A stretch of 64,000 nucleotides of DNA. Origin: Sulfurimonas sp. HSL-3221. GTDB lineage: Bacteria > Campylobacterota > Campylobacteria > Campylobacterales > Sulfurimonadaceae. The notes under the pieces were generated by a model that saw nothing but the letters and a program-made list of their open reading frames with translations, did no database searches and was not told the origin of the DNA. This document shows positions 1 through 9,561 of this stretch, one piece after another. Both the position numbers and the translations under genes were made by a program. The stretch's first letter is position 1, and every line of letters begins with the position of its first letter. Where the stretch lies: the NCBI RefSeq assembly GCF_021044585.1, contig NZ_CP087998.1, positions 2,170,001-2,234,000 of the forward strand, written 5' to 3'.

Positions 1-1034
1 TCGTTATAGAGGCTATCGCGTTCGACAGGGGTGAACCCGCTCTCTTTGATCAGGTGCACGAACTCCTCGAGATCGACGCCGTTGGCGCTTTTGGCGCCGG
101 CGGCAGAGTTGATGGACTCTTTCTCGATCGTGCCGTCGAGATCGTTGGCGCCGAACTCCTGCGCCACCAGGGCCAGATTCACCGTCGAGGTCACCCAGTA
201 GGCTTTGAGGTTGGGGACGTTGTCGAGGACGATGCGGCTGATCGCCATCGTCTTGAGGATCTCGTTGGCCGTGATGAACTCCTTAACGTTGAGGAAGTTG
301 TTCTCAGACTGGTACACGAGCGGGATGAAGCAGTTGAAGCCGCCGGTTTCATCCTGCAGATCGCGGATGCGCATCATGTGGTCGATACGGTGTTTGCGCT
401 CCTCGACATGGCCGAACAGCATCGTTACATTGCTCTTTTTGCCCCGCTGGTGCCATTTGCGGTGGATCTCCAGCCACTGTTCGGAGGTCACTTTCCCCTT
501 GCAGATATAGTCGCGGACCCCTTCGTCAAAGATCTCCGCCCCGCCGCCAGGCATCGAATCGACGCCGTTCTCTACCATCAGGTCGAGGATCTCGTCGTAA
601 CTTTTGCCGTACTCCTCGGCGAGGAAATGCACCTCCGCCGCCGTCAGCGCCTTCACGTGCAGCTGCGGGTATTTCTCCTTGATCTTACGGAAGACATCAA
701 GATACCACTGCAGCCCCGTTTCAGGATTGTGGGCCGAGACGATGTGCACCTCTTTGATATCACGCGAAACGATTTCATCGACAATCCCGAGAATCTCTTC
801 GTGGCTCATCGTATAGGGATTCGGGTTTTTGCGGCTGGCACTGTAGGCGCAGAATTTGCAGACATCTTTACAGACATTGGTCGGATTGATATGACGGTTG
901 ATATTGAAGTAAGTCTTGTCGCCATGCAGCTCGCGCCGCAGTGCGTCCGCGCTTTCGCCGAGGCTGAAAAGATCTTCATCGTACAGTGCCAGCGCCTCTT
1001 CGAAACCGATGCGGCGGTTTGCAATTTTCGTCAT
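1..1034 (-). CDS. mqnE: aminofutalosine synthase MqnE (partial, 3' end outside window)
   Basis: Radical SAM enzyme of the futalosine route to menaquinone, predicted to join the chorismate-derived enolpyruvyl benzoate to adenosine to give aminofutalosine. Translating the minus strand from the ATG at 1034 gives an unbroken frame of about 344 codons that runs off the left edge. It carries the radical SAM cluster motif C-x3-C-x2-C at Cys55, Cys59 and Cys62 (CKDVCKFC) followed by AYSASRKNPNPY, then a long TIM-barrel body with VSAHNPE and SMPGGGAEI, both typical of the MqnE/MqnC/CofH group. MqnE is preferred over MqnC from the N-terminal pattern and the AYSA sequence after the cluster. Only a few tens of residues should be missing. 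It is divergent from glnD, and the prenyltransferase mqnP lies at 42.5 kb in the same window. Confidence 0.85.
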   Translation of the reverse strand, partial: MTKIANRRIGFEEALALYDEDLFSLGESADALRRELHGDKTYFNINRHINPTNVCKDVCKFCAYSASRKNPNPYTMSHEEILGIVDEIVSRDIKEVHIVSAHNPETGLQWYLDVFRKIKEKYPQLHVKALTAAEVHFLAEEYGKSYDEILDLMVENGVDSMPGGGAEIFDEGVRDYICKGKVTSEQWLEIHRKWHQRGKKSNVTMLFGHVEERKHRIDHMMRIRDLQDETGGFNCFIPLVYQSENNFLNVKEFITANEILKTMAISRIVLDNVPNLKAYWVTSTVNLALVAQEFGANDLDGTIEKESINSAAGAKSANGVDLEEFVHLIKESGFTPVERDSLYN

Positions 1035-1061
1035 GCTTTCTCTCTGCTTTTCTTTTCGCGC

Positions 1062-1067
1062 ATTATA
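1062..1067 (-). promoter_or_regulatory. -10 box for mqnE
   Basis: A perfect TATAAT on the minus strand, 28 bases upstream of the mqnE ATG. No recognisable -35 hexamer sits 16-18 bases further up, which is normal for housekeeping promoters in Campylobacterota. Its position makes it the likely mqnE promoter. Confidence 0.5.
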
Positions 1068-1099
1068 GCCAGATGAGCGCCTCCAAAGGCTAAAATCAC

Positions 1100-1105
1100 T
1101 ATAAT
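1100..1105 (+). promoter_or_regulatory. -10 box for glnD-glmS
   Basis: TATAAT on the plus strand, 29 bases before the TTG start of glnD, in an A/T-rich run. No -35 match is visible. It is back to back with the mqnE -10 box, so the 100-base gap is a divergent promoter region. Confidence 0.45.
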
Positions 1106-1134
1106 AATAAGAATTCATCAGAGGAAAAGCCCCC

Positions 1135-3651
1135 TTGCAGACACTTGTAGAAGATATCGAGACCCTTATCGAGACAAACGCCAGCGATTTCGAGATTTCG
1201 AAACGGTTCAAACAGGCGATCAGCATCTACCTCGATTCCCTGCCCGACCTCTTCGCACAAACCCAGGGGAAAGACTTCCTTGTCCGCCATACCAAAGCCC
1301 TCGACCAGTTCATCATCCAGATGTACAAAACGGTACTTCGACGGATGTTCGGCAACTATCTGCCGATGCGCAACGCCATCCCCATCTCCCTGATGGCGCT
1401 GGGCAGCTACGGCCGTGAACAGCTCTCCGTCTACAGCGATATCGACCTGATGATTGTCTACGTCCCCCTGGACGGCTACAATACCGAGGCGATCATCGAA
1501 AAGTTCCTCTACCTCGCCTGGGATGCCGGACTGAAACTCGGCCACAGGGTCCATAAGGTCTCCGAACTTTTCGATGCCGCCGACGAGGACATTACCATCC
1601 GAACGGCGATGATGGAGGCCCGCTTTATCGTCGGTTCAAACTTTACCTGGCACTCCACCCAGCGGGAACTCGGACGCATCCGCCGCTATGAGCCCCGCCG
1701 CTTCATCGAAGCCAAGCTCGCCGAAGCAGAGACCCGACAGGCAAAATACCCCGTCTCCATGCAGCCCAATATCAAAGAGGGTGTCGGCGGGATGCGGGAT
1801 TCCCAGCTGCTCTACTGGGTGGCCAAGACCCGCTATGACGTCACCAACCTCAAAGAACTCGACGGCACGATTTTCACCGAGGAGTCCTACCGCGCCTACC
1901 GGATCGCGCTGGAGCTGATCTTCCGTGTGCGCAGCGCCCTGCACCTCGTCTCCGGCAAGCAGAACGACCAACTCAATCTGGAGTATCTGCCCAAGGTGCG
2001 GAAAATGCTGGGCTTCTCCGACGATATGAAGCTCGCGACCCAGGTCATCGAAGCGATGTGGAGGATCCACAACTTCAGCAGCATCTTTGTCACGAAGATG
2101 ATCCGGCCAATGCTTTACGACGCCTCACGTCTGCCTGCACTGCGGGGTCAATGGGTACAGCGGGGCATCTTTGTCTCTGAAGACAAAGTGTTCGCTTCCT
2201 TCCACCTCAAGGCACAGCCCATCGAATCGCTGCTGAACATCCTAGTCAGCCTTGATGACCGTCCCTACTGTTTCGACGACAGCTTTGTCAGCCAGTTTAC
2301 CTATACATCGGTCTCCCACCCCAGAAGCAACACGGTCAAGCAGCTGCTCCGCAAGCTCTTCGAACGTGAACACACCTACGGTTTTCTTCGCCTCTTTTAT
2401 GACGCCGGCATCCTTGCGGAGCTGATCCCCGCGCTGAAAAAAGCGCTCTTCCTGCCGCAGTTCGACGGCTACCACCACTACCCCGTCGGCCTGCACTCCA
2501 TCCAGTGCATCAAGGCATTCGAATCCATCGATGATCCCGATGTCAAGGCCCTCTATGACACGATCAGCCTTGAAGACAGGACCATGCTTAAAATCATCGT
2601 CCTCCTGCACGACGCGGGCAAGGGACGGAAACTCGACCACAGTGAGGTCGGGGTCAAGCTGATCCGCCCGGTCATGCAGAAGATGGGCTTCAGTGCCGAA
2701 ATCACCGACGACGCCGCTCTGCTCGTGCGCCATCACATCCTGATGAGCATCATTGCCCAGCGGCACAATATCCACAGTGAAAAGACACTGTACAAATTCA
2801 TGTCCATCATCAAAACGCCGCGGCTGCTGACCCTGCTCTACATCCTCACCTACGCCGATATGAGCGGCGTCGGCCCCGGGACTTACAACGCGTTCAATGC
2901 GAAACTGCTCAACGAGCTCTACCACTCCTCCCTGGAAGTCGCCCAGGAGAAAGAGCGGATCACCGACGCCGCGCGCCGCCTCAAAGTCGAGCAGCGCATC
3001 CAGCGCCTCGACACCTTCAAAGCCCTCCCCCGCCTGCTGCAGAAAAAGATACTCTCGGTTGAATCGAATATCTTCTTCTCCCTTCACAGCCCCGAGGAGA
3101 TCCTGCAGATCGCACAGCGCGCCCGCGAAGTCAAAGCCTACCAGTACGCTCTGGACTTCAGCACGGGGCTGAGCATCGAGATCCTTCGCAAGATCCCCCT
3201 GAACCTCACCTACCTGTTGGGACGGCTCGGCTACCTCGATGTCGTCTCGATGGAGGTCTTTACCCTCTTTGACGATGTCAAGTACTTCAAAATCGACTTC
3301 CTTCAGACGCCGACACCGGATATGTACGAAAGCATCAGGGAGGTCGTCGAAGAGTCCTTCGACATGCAAAGAAGCGTCTCTCTCGAAGCGCCCGACATCA
3401 AACCCGACCAGATCACCATCGACTGCGAACACTCCAAAAGCCTCGCCGAACTCGCCGTCCATACGGCAAACCAGCGCGGGCTGCTGGCCTTCATCATCCA
3501 GTGCCTCGATGCCCTCGATATGCAGATCGTCACGGCCAAAATCCATACGACGAAGCGCCGTGCCCGCGACCATTTCTTAATCGAGAAGACACCGCAGATG
3601 TGCAATAATGCGGACCGATTAATCCCCCTGCTCTGTAAAGGAAATGCATAA
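1135..3651 (+). CDS. glnD: PII uridylyltransferase / uridylyl-removing enzyme GlnD
   Basis: Bifunctional nitrogen sensor that uridylylates PII proteins when glutamine is low and removes UMP when it is high. The 838-residue protein is of usual family length. It has the nucleotidyltransferase motif G90-S-x-x-R with SDIDL at 101-105, a metal-dependent HD domain (HDAGKG near residue 490) for UMP removal, and a C-terminal part (last ~130 residues) fitting paired ACT domains that sense glutamine. The start is a TTG with a GAGGA ribosome site nine bases upstream; no ATG fits. The stop overlaps the glmS start as TAATG, so the two genes should be translationally coupled. Two PII genes with the target Tyr51 lie 4 kb away on the other strand. 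Confidence 0.95.
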   Translation: MQTLVEDIETLIETNASDFEISKRFKQAISIYLDSLPDLFAQTQGKDFLVRHTKALDQFIIQMYKTVLRRMFGNYLPMRNAIPISLMALGSYGREQLSVYSDIDLMIVYVPLDGYNTEAIIEKFLYLAWDAGLKLGHRVHKVSELFDAADEDITIRTAMMEARFIVGSNFTWHSTQRELGRIRRYEPRRFIEAKLAEAETRQAKYPVSMQPNIKEGVGGMRDSQLLYWVAKTRYDVTNLKELDGTIFTEESYRAYRIALELIFRVRSALHLVSGKQNDQLNLEYLPKVRKMLGFSDDMKLATQVIEAMWRIHNFSSIFVTKMIRPMLYDASRLPALRGQWVQRGIFVSEDKVFASFHLKAQPIESLLNILVSLDDRPYCFDDSFVSQFTYTSVSHPRSNTVKQLLRKLFEREHTYGFLRLFYDAGILAELIPALKKALFLPQFDGYHHYPVGLHSIQCIKAFESIDDPDVKALYDTISLEDRTMLKIIVLLHDAGKGRKLDHSEVGVKLIRPVMQKMGFSAEITDDAALLVRHHILMSIIAQRHNIHSEKTLYKFMSIIKTPRLLTLLYILTYADMSGVGPGTYNAFNAKLLNELYHSSLEVAQEKERITDAARRLKVEQRIQRLDTFKALPRLLQKKILSVESNIFFSLHSPEEILQIAQRAREVKAYQYALDFSTGLSIEILRKIPLNLTYLLGRLGYLDVVSMEVFTLFDDVKYFKIDFLQTPTPDMYESIREVVEESFDMQRSVSLEAPDIKPDQITIDCEHSKSLAELAVHTANQRGLLAFIIQCLDALDMQIVTAKIHTTKRRARDHFLIEKTPQMCNNADRLIPLLCKGNA

Positions 3652-5465
3652 TGTGCGGCATTGTCGGCTACCTCGGAAAACACGATACGAAAGGGATCCT
3701 GCTCGACGGCCTCAAAGAGCTTGAATACCGCGGCTACGACTCCGCGGGGATCGCCGTTCTGCAGGCAGAGGAGTTCTCCTACTTCAAAGCGGTCGGCAAG
3801 CTGGCCAATCTTGAGGCTAAAACGGCAGACTTCACGACCAGCGGTTTTGCCGCGGGAATCGGCCACACCCGCTGGGCAACCCACGGGAAGCCGACCGAGA
3901 TCAATGCCCACCCCCACCTGGGCGATGCCTCTTACGTTGTGCACAACGGTATCATCGAGAATTACCAGGAACTCAAGAACGCCCTGATCGCCGAAGGTGT
4001 CCATTTTCTGAGCCAGACCGACACGGAAGTGATCGTCCACCTTTTCGAATCCCTGTTGAACGGCGGGATGAAGCCTTTCGATGCCTTCCGCGAAACCGTG
4101 AGCCGCCTCAAGGGAGCGTACGCGATCCTGCTCGTCACCAAGCAGATGCCCGAAACGATCTTTTTTGCGAAGCACGGCTCTCCGATGATCGTCGGCGTGA
4201 ACGAGAGCGATGAAAAGTTCTTCGGCTCCTCCGATGCGGCACTGATCGGCAAATGCCACCGTGTCATCTACCTCGAAGACGGCCAGCTTGGTTTCGTGTC
4301 GCGCACGGGGATCCATCTCGAAGATGCCAATGCCGCTGCGGTCGTACCGCGCTTCGCCGCGCTGCCGGAATCGAAGCTCTCCGCGCAGAAAGAGGGGTTC
4401 CGTTTCTTCATGGAAAAGGAGATCTACGAACAGAGCGAAGTGCTCTCCGATACCCTGATCGGCCGGCTCGCGGAGGAAGCGATCCTCTTCGAGGAGCTCG
4501 ATGCTTCCCTGCTCGAAGGGATCAACGAGATCAAACTCTGCGCCTGTGGGACGAGCTACCATGCCGCCCTCGCTTCAAGCTACCTCTTCGAACGCCTCGG
4601 CAAGATCCGCACCTCCGTCGAGATCGCCAGCGAGCTGCGCTACAAAGAGCCCCTGCTCTGCACCGACACGCTCTTCGTCGTTATCAGCCAGAGCGGTGAA
4701 ACCGCCGATACCCTGGAGACGCTCAAGATGGCCAAGGCCGCAGGGCTGAAGACCCTTGTCGTCTGCAACGTCGACAACTCCTCCATGGTCCGCGAGGCGG
4801 ACGCCGCCATTCTCACCCGCGCCGGAATTGAAAAGGGGGTCGCCTCCACCAAAGCCTTTGCGACGCAGATGGCAGTACTGTGGATGTTCTCCCTCTACGT
4901 CGCCCAGACCAAAAACACGATCGATACCGAAACCTTGCGGAAGCAGATTGGTCTGCTGCGCGAAGTTCCGGCCGTCGTCCGGGTCCACGACGACCTGCAC
5001 GAACGTATCCGCCGTCTCTCCAAACGCTATCTGCACGGCCACGGCTTCTTCTTTATCGGGCGGGACATCTTCTTCCCCCTCGCCCTCGAAGGCGCCCTCA
5101 AGCTCAAGGAGATCAGCTATCTCCATGCCGAAGGGTACCCCAGCGGCGAAATGAAACACGGTCCCATCGCTTTGGCCGACCCGGAACTCTTTACGATCGC
5201 CCTGATGCCAAAGAACCTGCTCTATGACAAAACGAAGAGCAACGTCGAGGAACTCAGTGCCCGCGATGCCACGATCTGCGCCATCAGCGATGCCCCCTTT
5301 GACAAAGCGGACGATTTCATCCCCATTGCCGCACATGACCACTATATGCTCGAATTCTTTGAAACGATGGTCGTCCTGCAACTGCTCTCTATGGAGATCG
5401 CCATCCGCCTCGGCAACGACGTCGACATGCCAAGAAACCTCGCGAAAAGCGTTACCGTCGAATAG
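3651..5465 (+). CDS. glmS: glutamine-fructose-6-phosphate aminotransferase GlmS
   Basis: Makes glucosamine-6-phosphate from fructose-6-phosphate and glutamine, the first step to UDP-GlcNAc for peptidoglycan and lipid A. The 604 residues match the family. Cys2 (MCGIVGYLG) is the glutaminase nucleophile. The N-terminal class II amidotransferase domain has GHTRWATHG and is followed by two SIS domains (CGTSYHA and ISQSGETADT in the first, HGFFFIGRD in the second). The C-terminus ends in the conserved SVTVE. Its ATG overlaps the glnD stop. Coupling to glnD places a major glutamine consumer with the glutamine sensor. Four bases after its stop begins a long heptamer repeat array. Confidence 0.97.
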   Translation: MCGIVGYLGKHDTKGILLDGLKELEYRGYDSAGIAVLQAEEFSYFKAVGKLANLEAKTADFTTSGFAAGIGHTRWATHGKPTEINAHPHLGDASYVVHNGIIENYQELKNALIAEGVHFLSQTDTEVIVHLFESLLNGGMKPFDAFRETVSRLKGAYAILLVTKQMPETIFFAKHGSPMIVGVNESDEKFFGSSDAALIGKCHRVIYLEDGQLGFVSRTGIHLEDANAAAVVPRFAALPESKLSAQKEGFRFFMEKEIYEQSEVLSDTLIGRLAEEAILFEELDASLLEGINEIKLCACGTSYHAALASSYLFERLGKIRTSVEIASELRYKEPLLCTDTLFVVISQSGETADTLETLKMAKAAGLKTLVVCNVDNSSMVREADAAILTRAGIEKGVASTKAFATQMAVLWMFSLYVAQTKNTIDTETLRKQIGLLREVPAVVRVHDDLHERIRRLSKRYLHGHGFFFIGRDIFFPLALEGALKLKEISYLHAEGYPSGEMKHGPIALADPELFTIALMPKNLLYDKTKSNVEELSARDATICAISDAPFDKADDFIPIAAHDHYMLEFFETMVVLQLLSMEIAIRLGNDVDMPRNLAKSVTVE

Positions 5466-5469
5466 TAAG

Positions 5470-5643
5470 GCGAAAAGCGAAAAGCGAAAAGCGAAAAGCG
5501 AAAAGCGAAAAGCGAAAAGCGAAAAGCGAAAAGCGAAAAGCGAAAAGCGAAAAGCGAAAAGCGAAAAGCGAAAAGCGAAAAGCGAAAAGCGAAAAGCGAA
5601 AAGCGAAAAGCGAAAAGCGAAAAGCGAAAAGCGAAAAGCGAAG
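5470..5643. repeat. heptanucleotide tandem array, about 24 copies of GCGAAAA
   Basis: From four bases after the glmS stop, the 7-bp unit GCGAAAA repeats without visible error about 24 times and then degrades into GCGAAGCC. Seven is not a multiple of three and the unit gives no stop codon, so every frame on both strands stays open through it. This creates spurious reading frames with a seven-residue peptide repeat. It lies between the 3' ends of two convergent genes (glmS and amt1), so it does not obviously control a promoter. Such arrays change copy number easily through slipped-strand replication. Confidence 0.95.
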
Positions 5644-5726
5644 CCTGTCAGCGTCCACTTATTTTGTCAAGGTTTTAGAAGATCATTAGCGGGTCGAGCG
5701 GATTCGTGATGAGTGGAGGATAACCG

Positions 5727-5757
5727 AGGGCGGCAGCCCTTTGTGCTTTCTTCTTCC
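5727..5757 (+). terminator. possible terminator for glnD-glmS
   Basis: Stem AGGGC/GCCCT with loop GGCA at 5727-5740, followed by TTGTGCTTTCTTCTT, a T-rich but interrupted tail. It is about 260 bases after glmS, beyond the repeat array. The stem is only five base pairs, so support is moderate. Confidence 0.35.
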
Positions 5758-5852
5758 CGGTTCGACTTCTGCTTTGCACAGGCAGAGAAGAAGGGGAACA
5801 AAAAAACCTGAAGAAAAAAACGAGTACCGTTTCCGGGGAATGCCCGAAAAGG

Positions 5853-7034
5853 TTAGAACGCCCGCTTGAACTCCGGGTAGGCTTCAAGACCACACTCGGT
5901 GACATCAAGCCCTTCGACCTGCTCATCGTCTCCCGCACGGAACGGCAGGAATCTGTTGATGATATAGATTGCCGCGTACGACACGGTGAAAACGAACACC
6001 GCAACGACTGCGACCCCTTTGAGCTGGCCAAGAAGGGTAATCCCCGCTTCGGGCTCGGCGGCGAAGATGCCGACGGCCAGGGTCCCCCAGATCCCGTTCA
6101 CGAGGTGGACCGAAAGAGCACCGACCGGGTCATCCAGTTTCAGCCTGTCAAACAGCGGGACGGCAATGACGACCAGCGCGCCGCCGATGGCACCGATGAT
6201 GATCGGCGTATGGATATCGTAAAGATCAGGGCCCGCCGTAATGGCAACAAGCCCGCCCAGCGCACCGTTGAGGATCATCGTGATATCGAACTTTCGGTAG
6301 CGCAGATACATAAAGATCCCCGCGATCAATGCCCCCGCCAGGCCCGCGGTATTGGTATTCATGATCGTGAGCGCCACCGTATCCGCGTTCTCTTTGCTGG
6401 CAATTGAACCGACGGAACCGCCGTTGAAACCGAACCAGCCGATCCACAGCAGCAGTGCACCCAGAACGACCAGAGGGATGTTCGATGCCGGGATGACATG
6501 GATCTTGCCGTCTTTGTAACGCCCTTTACGGGGTCCCATGATCATGATGGCCGCCAGCAGCGCCCAGCCGCCCGTCGAGTGGATGACGGTCGAACCGGCG
6601 AGGTCGTACATTGTCAGATCCAGTATGGTCCCGGCCAGTAGATCCGCGCCCCAGGAGACGTTGACAACGAGCGGATAGATAAACCCTCCCATCAGCACGG
6701 TAAAGAGGGCTATCGGCAGAATCCGCACCCGCTCGCTCACCCCGCCGCTCATGATATTGACGGTCTTCCCGACGAAGGCCATCTGGAACAAAAAGGCGGC
6801 ATAGATGCTCATCCCGCTGTTCTCCCAGCCGCCGAAGGCCAGTTGGTAGCCCACGAGCAGGAACATCACCGATGCAACGGCATAGATCATCGTATTGACG
6901 GTGAGAACGGAAGTGACGTTTTTCGTACGGACAAGCCCCGCTTCGAGCATGGCGAAGCCGGGCACCATAAAGATGATCAGCGTCATCGCAAAGAGGGCGA
7001 AGAGGGTGTCGACAATATAACCGAAATTTTCCAT
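5853..7034 (-). CDS. amt: ammonium transporter Amt (first copy, coupled to PII)
   Basis: Inner-membrane ammonium channel of the Amt/Mep/Rh family, 393 residues with about 11 hydrophobic segments and no cleavable signal peptide. The Asp of DLAGSTVIH and the two pore histidines, in VIHSTGG and in LSVHLVNGIWG, are in place, as is the N-terminal signature GFAMLEAGLVRTKN. It follows glnB1 by 8 bases, giving the classic PII-Amt pair in which PII blocks the channel when nitrogen is plentiful. It differs clearly from the second Amt at 8.0-9.3 kb, which has a signal peptide and is longer, so the two are not a recent tandem copy. Confidence 0.93.
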   Translation of the reverse strand: MENFGYIVDTLFALFAMTLIIFMVPGFAMLEAGLVRTKNVTSVLTVNTMIYAVASVMFLLVGYQLAFGGWENSGMSIYAAFLFQMAFVGKTVNIMSGGVSERVRILPIALFTVLMGGFIYPLVVNVSWGADLLAGTILDLTMYDLAGSTVIHSTGGWALLAAIMIMGPRKGRYKDGKIHVIPASNIPLVVLGALLLWIGWFGFNGGSVGSIASKENADTVALTIMNTNTAGLAGALIAGIFMYLRYRKFDITMILNGALGGLVAITAGPDLYDIHTPIIIGAIGGALVVIAVPLFDRLKLDDPVGALSVHLVNGIWGTLAVGIFAAEPEAGITLLGQLKGVAVVAVFVFTVSYAAIYIINRFLPFRAGDDEQVEGLDVTECGLEAYPEFKRAF

Positions 7035-7042
7035 CGCGACGC

Positions 7043-7390
<348 letters not shown>

Positions 7391-7443
7391 TCATAAGACT
7401 AAATGAAATCTTATCAAGAAAACCATGATCTTTTTTTAGACAA

Positions 7444-7462
7444 ATGATTATTAATTAATCAT
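7444..7462. promoter_or_regulatory. 19-bp palindrome, candidate operator of glnB1-amt1
   Basis: Perfect 7-bp inverted repeat ATGATTA/TAATCAT around TTAAT, 63-81 bases upstream of the glnB1 start. On the minus strand, TTGTCA at 7471-7476 is followed 18 bases later by AATAAT, so the palindrome would cover the -10 of a plausible promoter. A repressor site is an inference; no regulator gene is adjacent. Confidence 0.4.
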
Positions 7463-7488
7463 CAAACCCTTGACAATAGTACTGGATG

Positions 7489-7516
7489 TACAAAATCAAG
7501 GCAGAAATCTCTGCCC
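7489..7516 (-). terminator. rho-independent terminator after glnB2
   Basis: On the minus strand, 13 bases past the glnB2 stop, the stem GGCAGA/TCTGCC has a 4-base loop and is followed by TTGATTTTG. It separates the glnB2 transcript from the glnB1-amt1 unit. Confidence 0.65.
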
Positions 7517-7528
7517 TGATGGAAAATG

Positions 7529-7900
<372 letters not shown>

Positions 7901-7988
7901 TCACCCTGCTCCCTCAAAGCGGAAGATGTTTGACACCTTCAAGCCCAAGAGCGCCAAGGGCGCGAGGGCTCTCCGCCGAGGAGAACCA

Positions 7989-8024
7989 AGCGTTAGCGTA
8001 AGTTCGGGGGCTTTGCTCCCGAGC
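7989..8024. repeat. small hairpin element, copy A
   Basis: Intergenic sequence with AGCGTTAGCGTAAG followed by a 7-bp stem CGGGGGC/GCTCCCG (one G-T pair) around loop TTT at 8005-8021, then GAGC. The same layout (AGCGT-AGC-TA, a 7-bp stem around CTTTG, then GAGC) recurs at 38685-38715. It may also act as a terminator for amt2, which ends at 8033, but no T-run follows. Confidence 0.45.
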
Positions 8025-8032
8025 CGTTCAAT

Positions 8033-9337
8033 TTAAAGATTAAACCCGCGCTCGCCGTGAACGGATTCGTCCAGACCCATTGTTTCTGTCTCTTCGTCAA
8101 CGCGTGCACCGCCGGTGATCGCAGAGGAGATCAGGTAAACAATGACCGTACCGACCAGGGTCCACAGACCGACGATCAGGACAGACTCGAACTGCACAAA
8201 GAGCTGACCCATACGATCGCCGCTTGCTTTGAGCGGACCGTCCCAGAGGAGGTCCTGATCGTTCAGCGCGAAGATACCCGTTGCGATCGCACCCCACAGA
8301 CCTGCGAGGAAGTGGATACCGAAAGCATCGAGGCTGTCGTCGTAGCCCAGTTTCTTTTTCAGGATAGCCACACCGAAGAAGCCGATGAGCGCACCGACGA
8401 TACCGACGATGAAGGCACCGCCGACGCCGACGAAGCCGGCTGCCGGAGTGATCGCAACGAGACCGGCAACGATACCGGAAGCGACACCGAGCAGGGTCGG
8501 TTTCTTGAACATGAACCATTCAATCAGCATCCAGGTGACACCGGCAGCCGCCGTAGCGATTGTCGTTGTCAGAACCGCCAGGCCTGCAACAGCGTTCGCA
8601 CCGAATGCGGAACCGCCGTTGAAGCCGTACCAGCCGAACCAGAGGATCGCCGCACCGGCAGCGGTGAGGATGATGCTCGCCGGTTTCATGGCTGTCTTAG
8701 GATAACCTGCACGCTTGCCGAGCATGACTGCCAGGACCAGACCGGCCAGACCGCCGTTCATGTGGACAACCGTACCGCCGGCGAAGTCAAGGGCACCTTC
8801 ATCGAAGAGGTAGGCACCGTCGCCGCCCCATACCATGTGGGTGATCGGTGCGTAAACCACCAGGCCCCACAGGACAACGAAGAGCATCCATGTTGAGAAC
8901 TTCATACGCTCGATCGCGGAACCGGAGGCGATGGCAACGGTGATCGCTGCAAACGTACCCTGGAACGCGATGAAGACGAAGGTCGGGTAGCTGCCGGAAA
9001 GGTCAGACCAGTTGATACCGGAGAGGAAGACGTTGCCGAAGCCGCCGAACACGTTCTGCAGTGCCGCGCTCTCGTTCGCGCCGAAGGCGATGGAGTAGCC
9101 TGCAATGACCCAGACCACAAACGCTACCACGAAGGCACCCATTACCATTGCATAAGTATTGAGTACATTCTTTGTACGCGTCATCCCGGCGTAAAAGAGT
9201 GCCAGACCTGCCGGCGTCATCAGCAGTACGAACGCTGTTGACACCATCATCCAGGCCGTATCACCTGTATCGAGCGTATCCTCTGCCAGCGCCAGCGTCG
9301 GCAGAAGCATCATCATGGACAAAAGCCACTTCTTCAT
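8033..9337 (-). CDS. amt: ammonium transporter Amt (second copy, with signal peptide)
   Basis: Ammonium channel of 434 residues. Residues 1-18 (MKKWLLSMMMLLPTLALA) look like a cleavable signal peptide, as in AmtB of many proteobacteria. The core has GLALFYAGMTRTKN, the Asp in DFAGGTVVH and the pore histidines in TVVHMNGG and FGIHFLAGLWG. The cytoplasmic tail ends GLDESVHGERGFNL, the type of tail contacted by PII. Upstream at 9338-9549 is the divergent region shared with gyrA. Having two distinct Amt and two PII genes together suggests transporters with different affinity or expression range; that division of labour is inferred. Confidence 0.94.
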   Translation of the reverse strand: MKKWLLSMMMLLPTLALAEDTLDTGDTAWMMVSTAFVLLMTPAGLALFYAGMTRTKNVLNTYAMVMGAFVVAFVVWVIAGYSIAFGANESAALQNVFGGFGNVFLSGINWSDLSGSYPTFVFIAFQGTFAAITVAIASGSAIERMKFSTWMLFVVLWGLVVYAPITHMVWGGDGAYLFDEGALDFAGGTVVHMNGGLAGLVLAVMLGKRAGYPKTAMKPASIILTAAGAAILWFGWYGFNGGSAFGANAVAGLAVLTTTIATAAAGVTWMLIEWFMFKKPTLLGVASGIVAGLVAITPAAGFVGVGGAFIVGIVGALIGFFGVAILKKKLGYDDSLDAFGIHFLAGLWGAIATGIFALNDQDLLWDGPLKASGDRMGQLFVQFESVLIVGLWTLVGTVIVYLISSAITGGARVDEETETMGLDESVHGERGFNL

Positions 9338-9561
9338 TGGTTAATCCTTTTTTCGCAACCTCGGCTGCGGAAGTTTCATGAAAATGGTATACAATTTTGT
9401 CGGTAATCTGCTCTATAAGATTGTTTAATTTTTAGGCACCCTTCGCTTTCCGCCGTCCATCCCCAGCGCCCCCGTCGTGTTTAAGTATATATAGGTTAAT
9501 ATAAGCGCCAAAAATCTTAGAACATGGGGCCTGCGGGCTCCTGTACGAGGTGGGACAAGCC

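Larger units (their letters stand above)
5466..5852. other. 387-base gene-free stretch between convergent glmS and amt1
   Basis: The only gap over 300 bases in the window. Its first half is the GCGAAAA array. The rest holds a short hairpin at 5727-5740 that may end glmS transcription and, near 5812-5822, an A-rich plus-strand tract (T-rich on the minus strand) that may end amt1. No reading frame here looks like a gene; the long open frames come from the repeat. Confidence 0.8.

Noticed and set aside
5470-5643. CRISPR array
   Set aside because: The repeats are 7 bp and contiguous with no spacers, and no cas gene is present.
5224-5709. Open frame with a repeating heptapeptide overlapping glmS
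   Set aside because: It exists only because the 7-bp array has no stop in any frame. The upstream part is an out-of-frame reading of glmS, which has a normal end.
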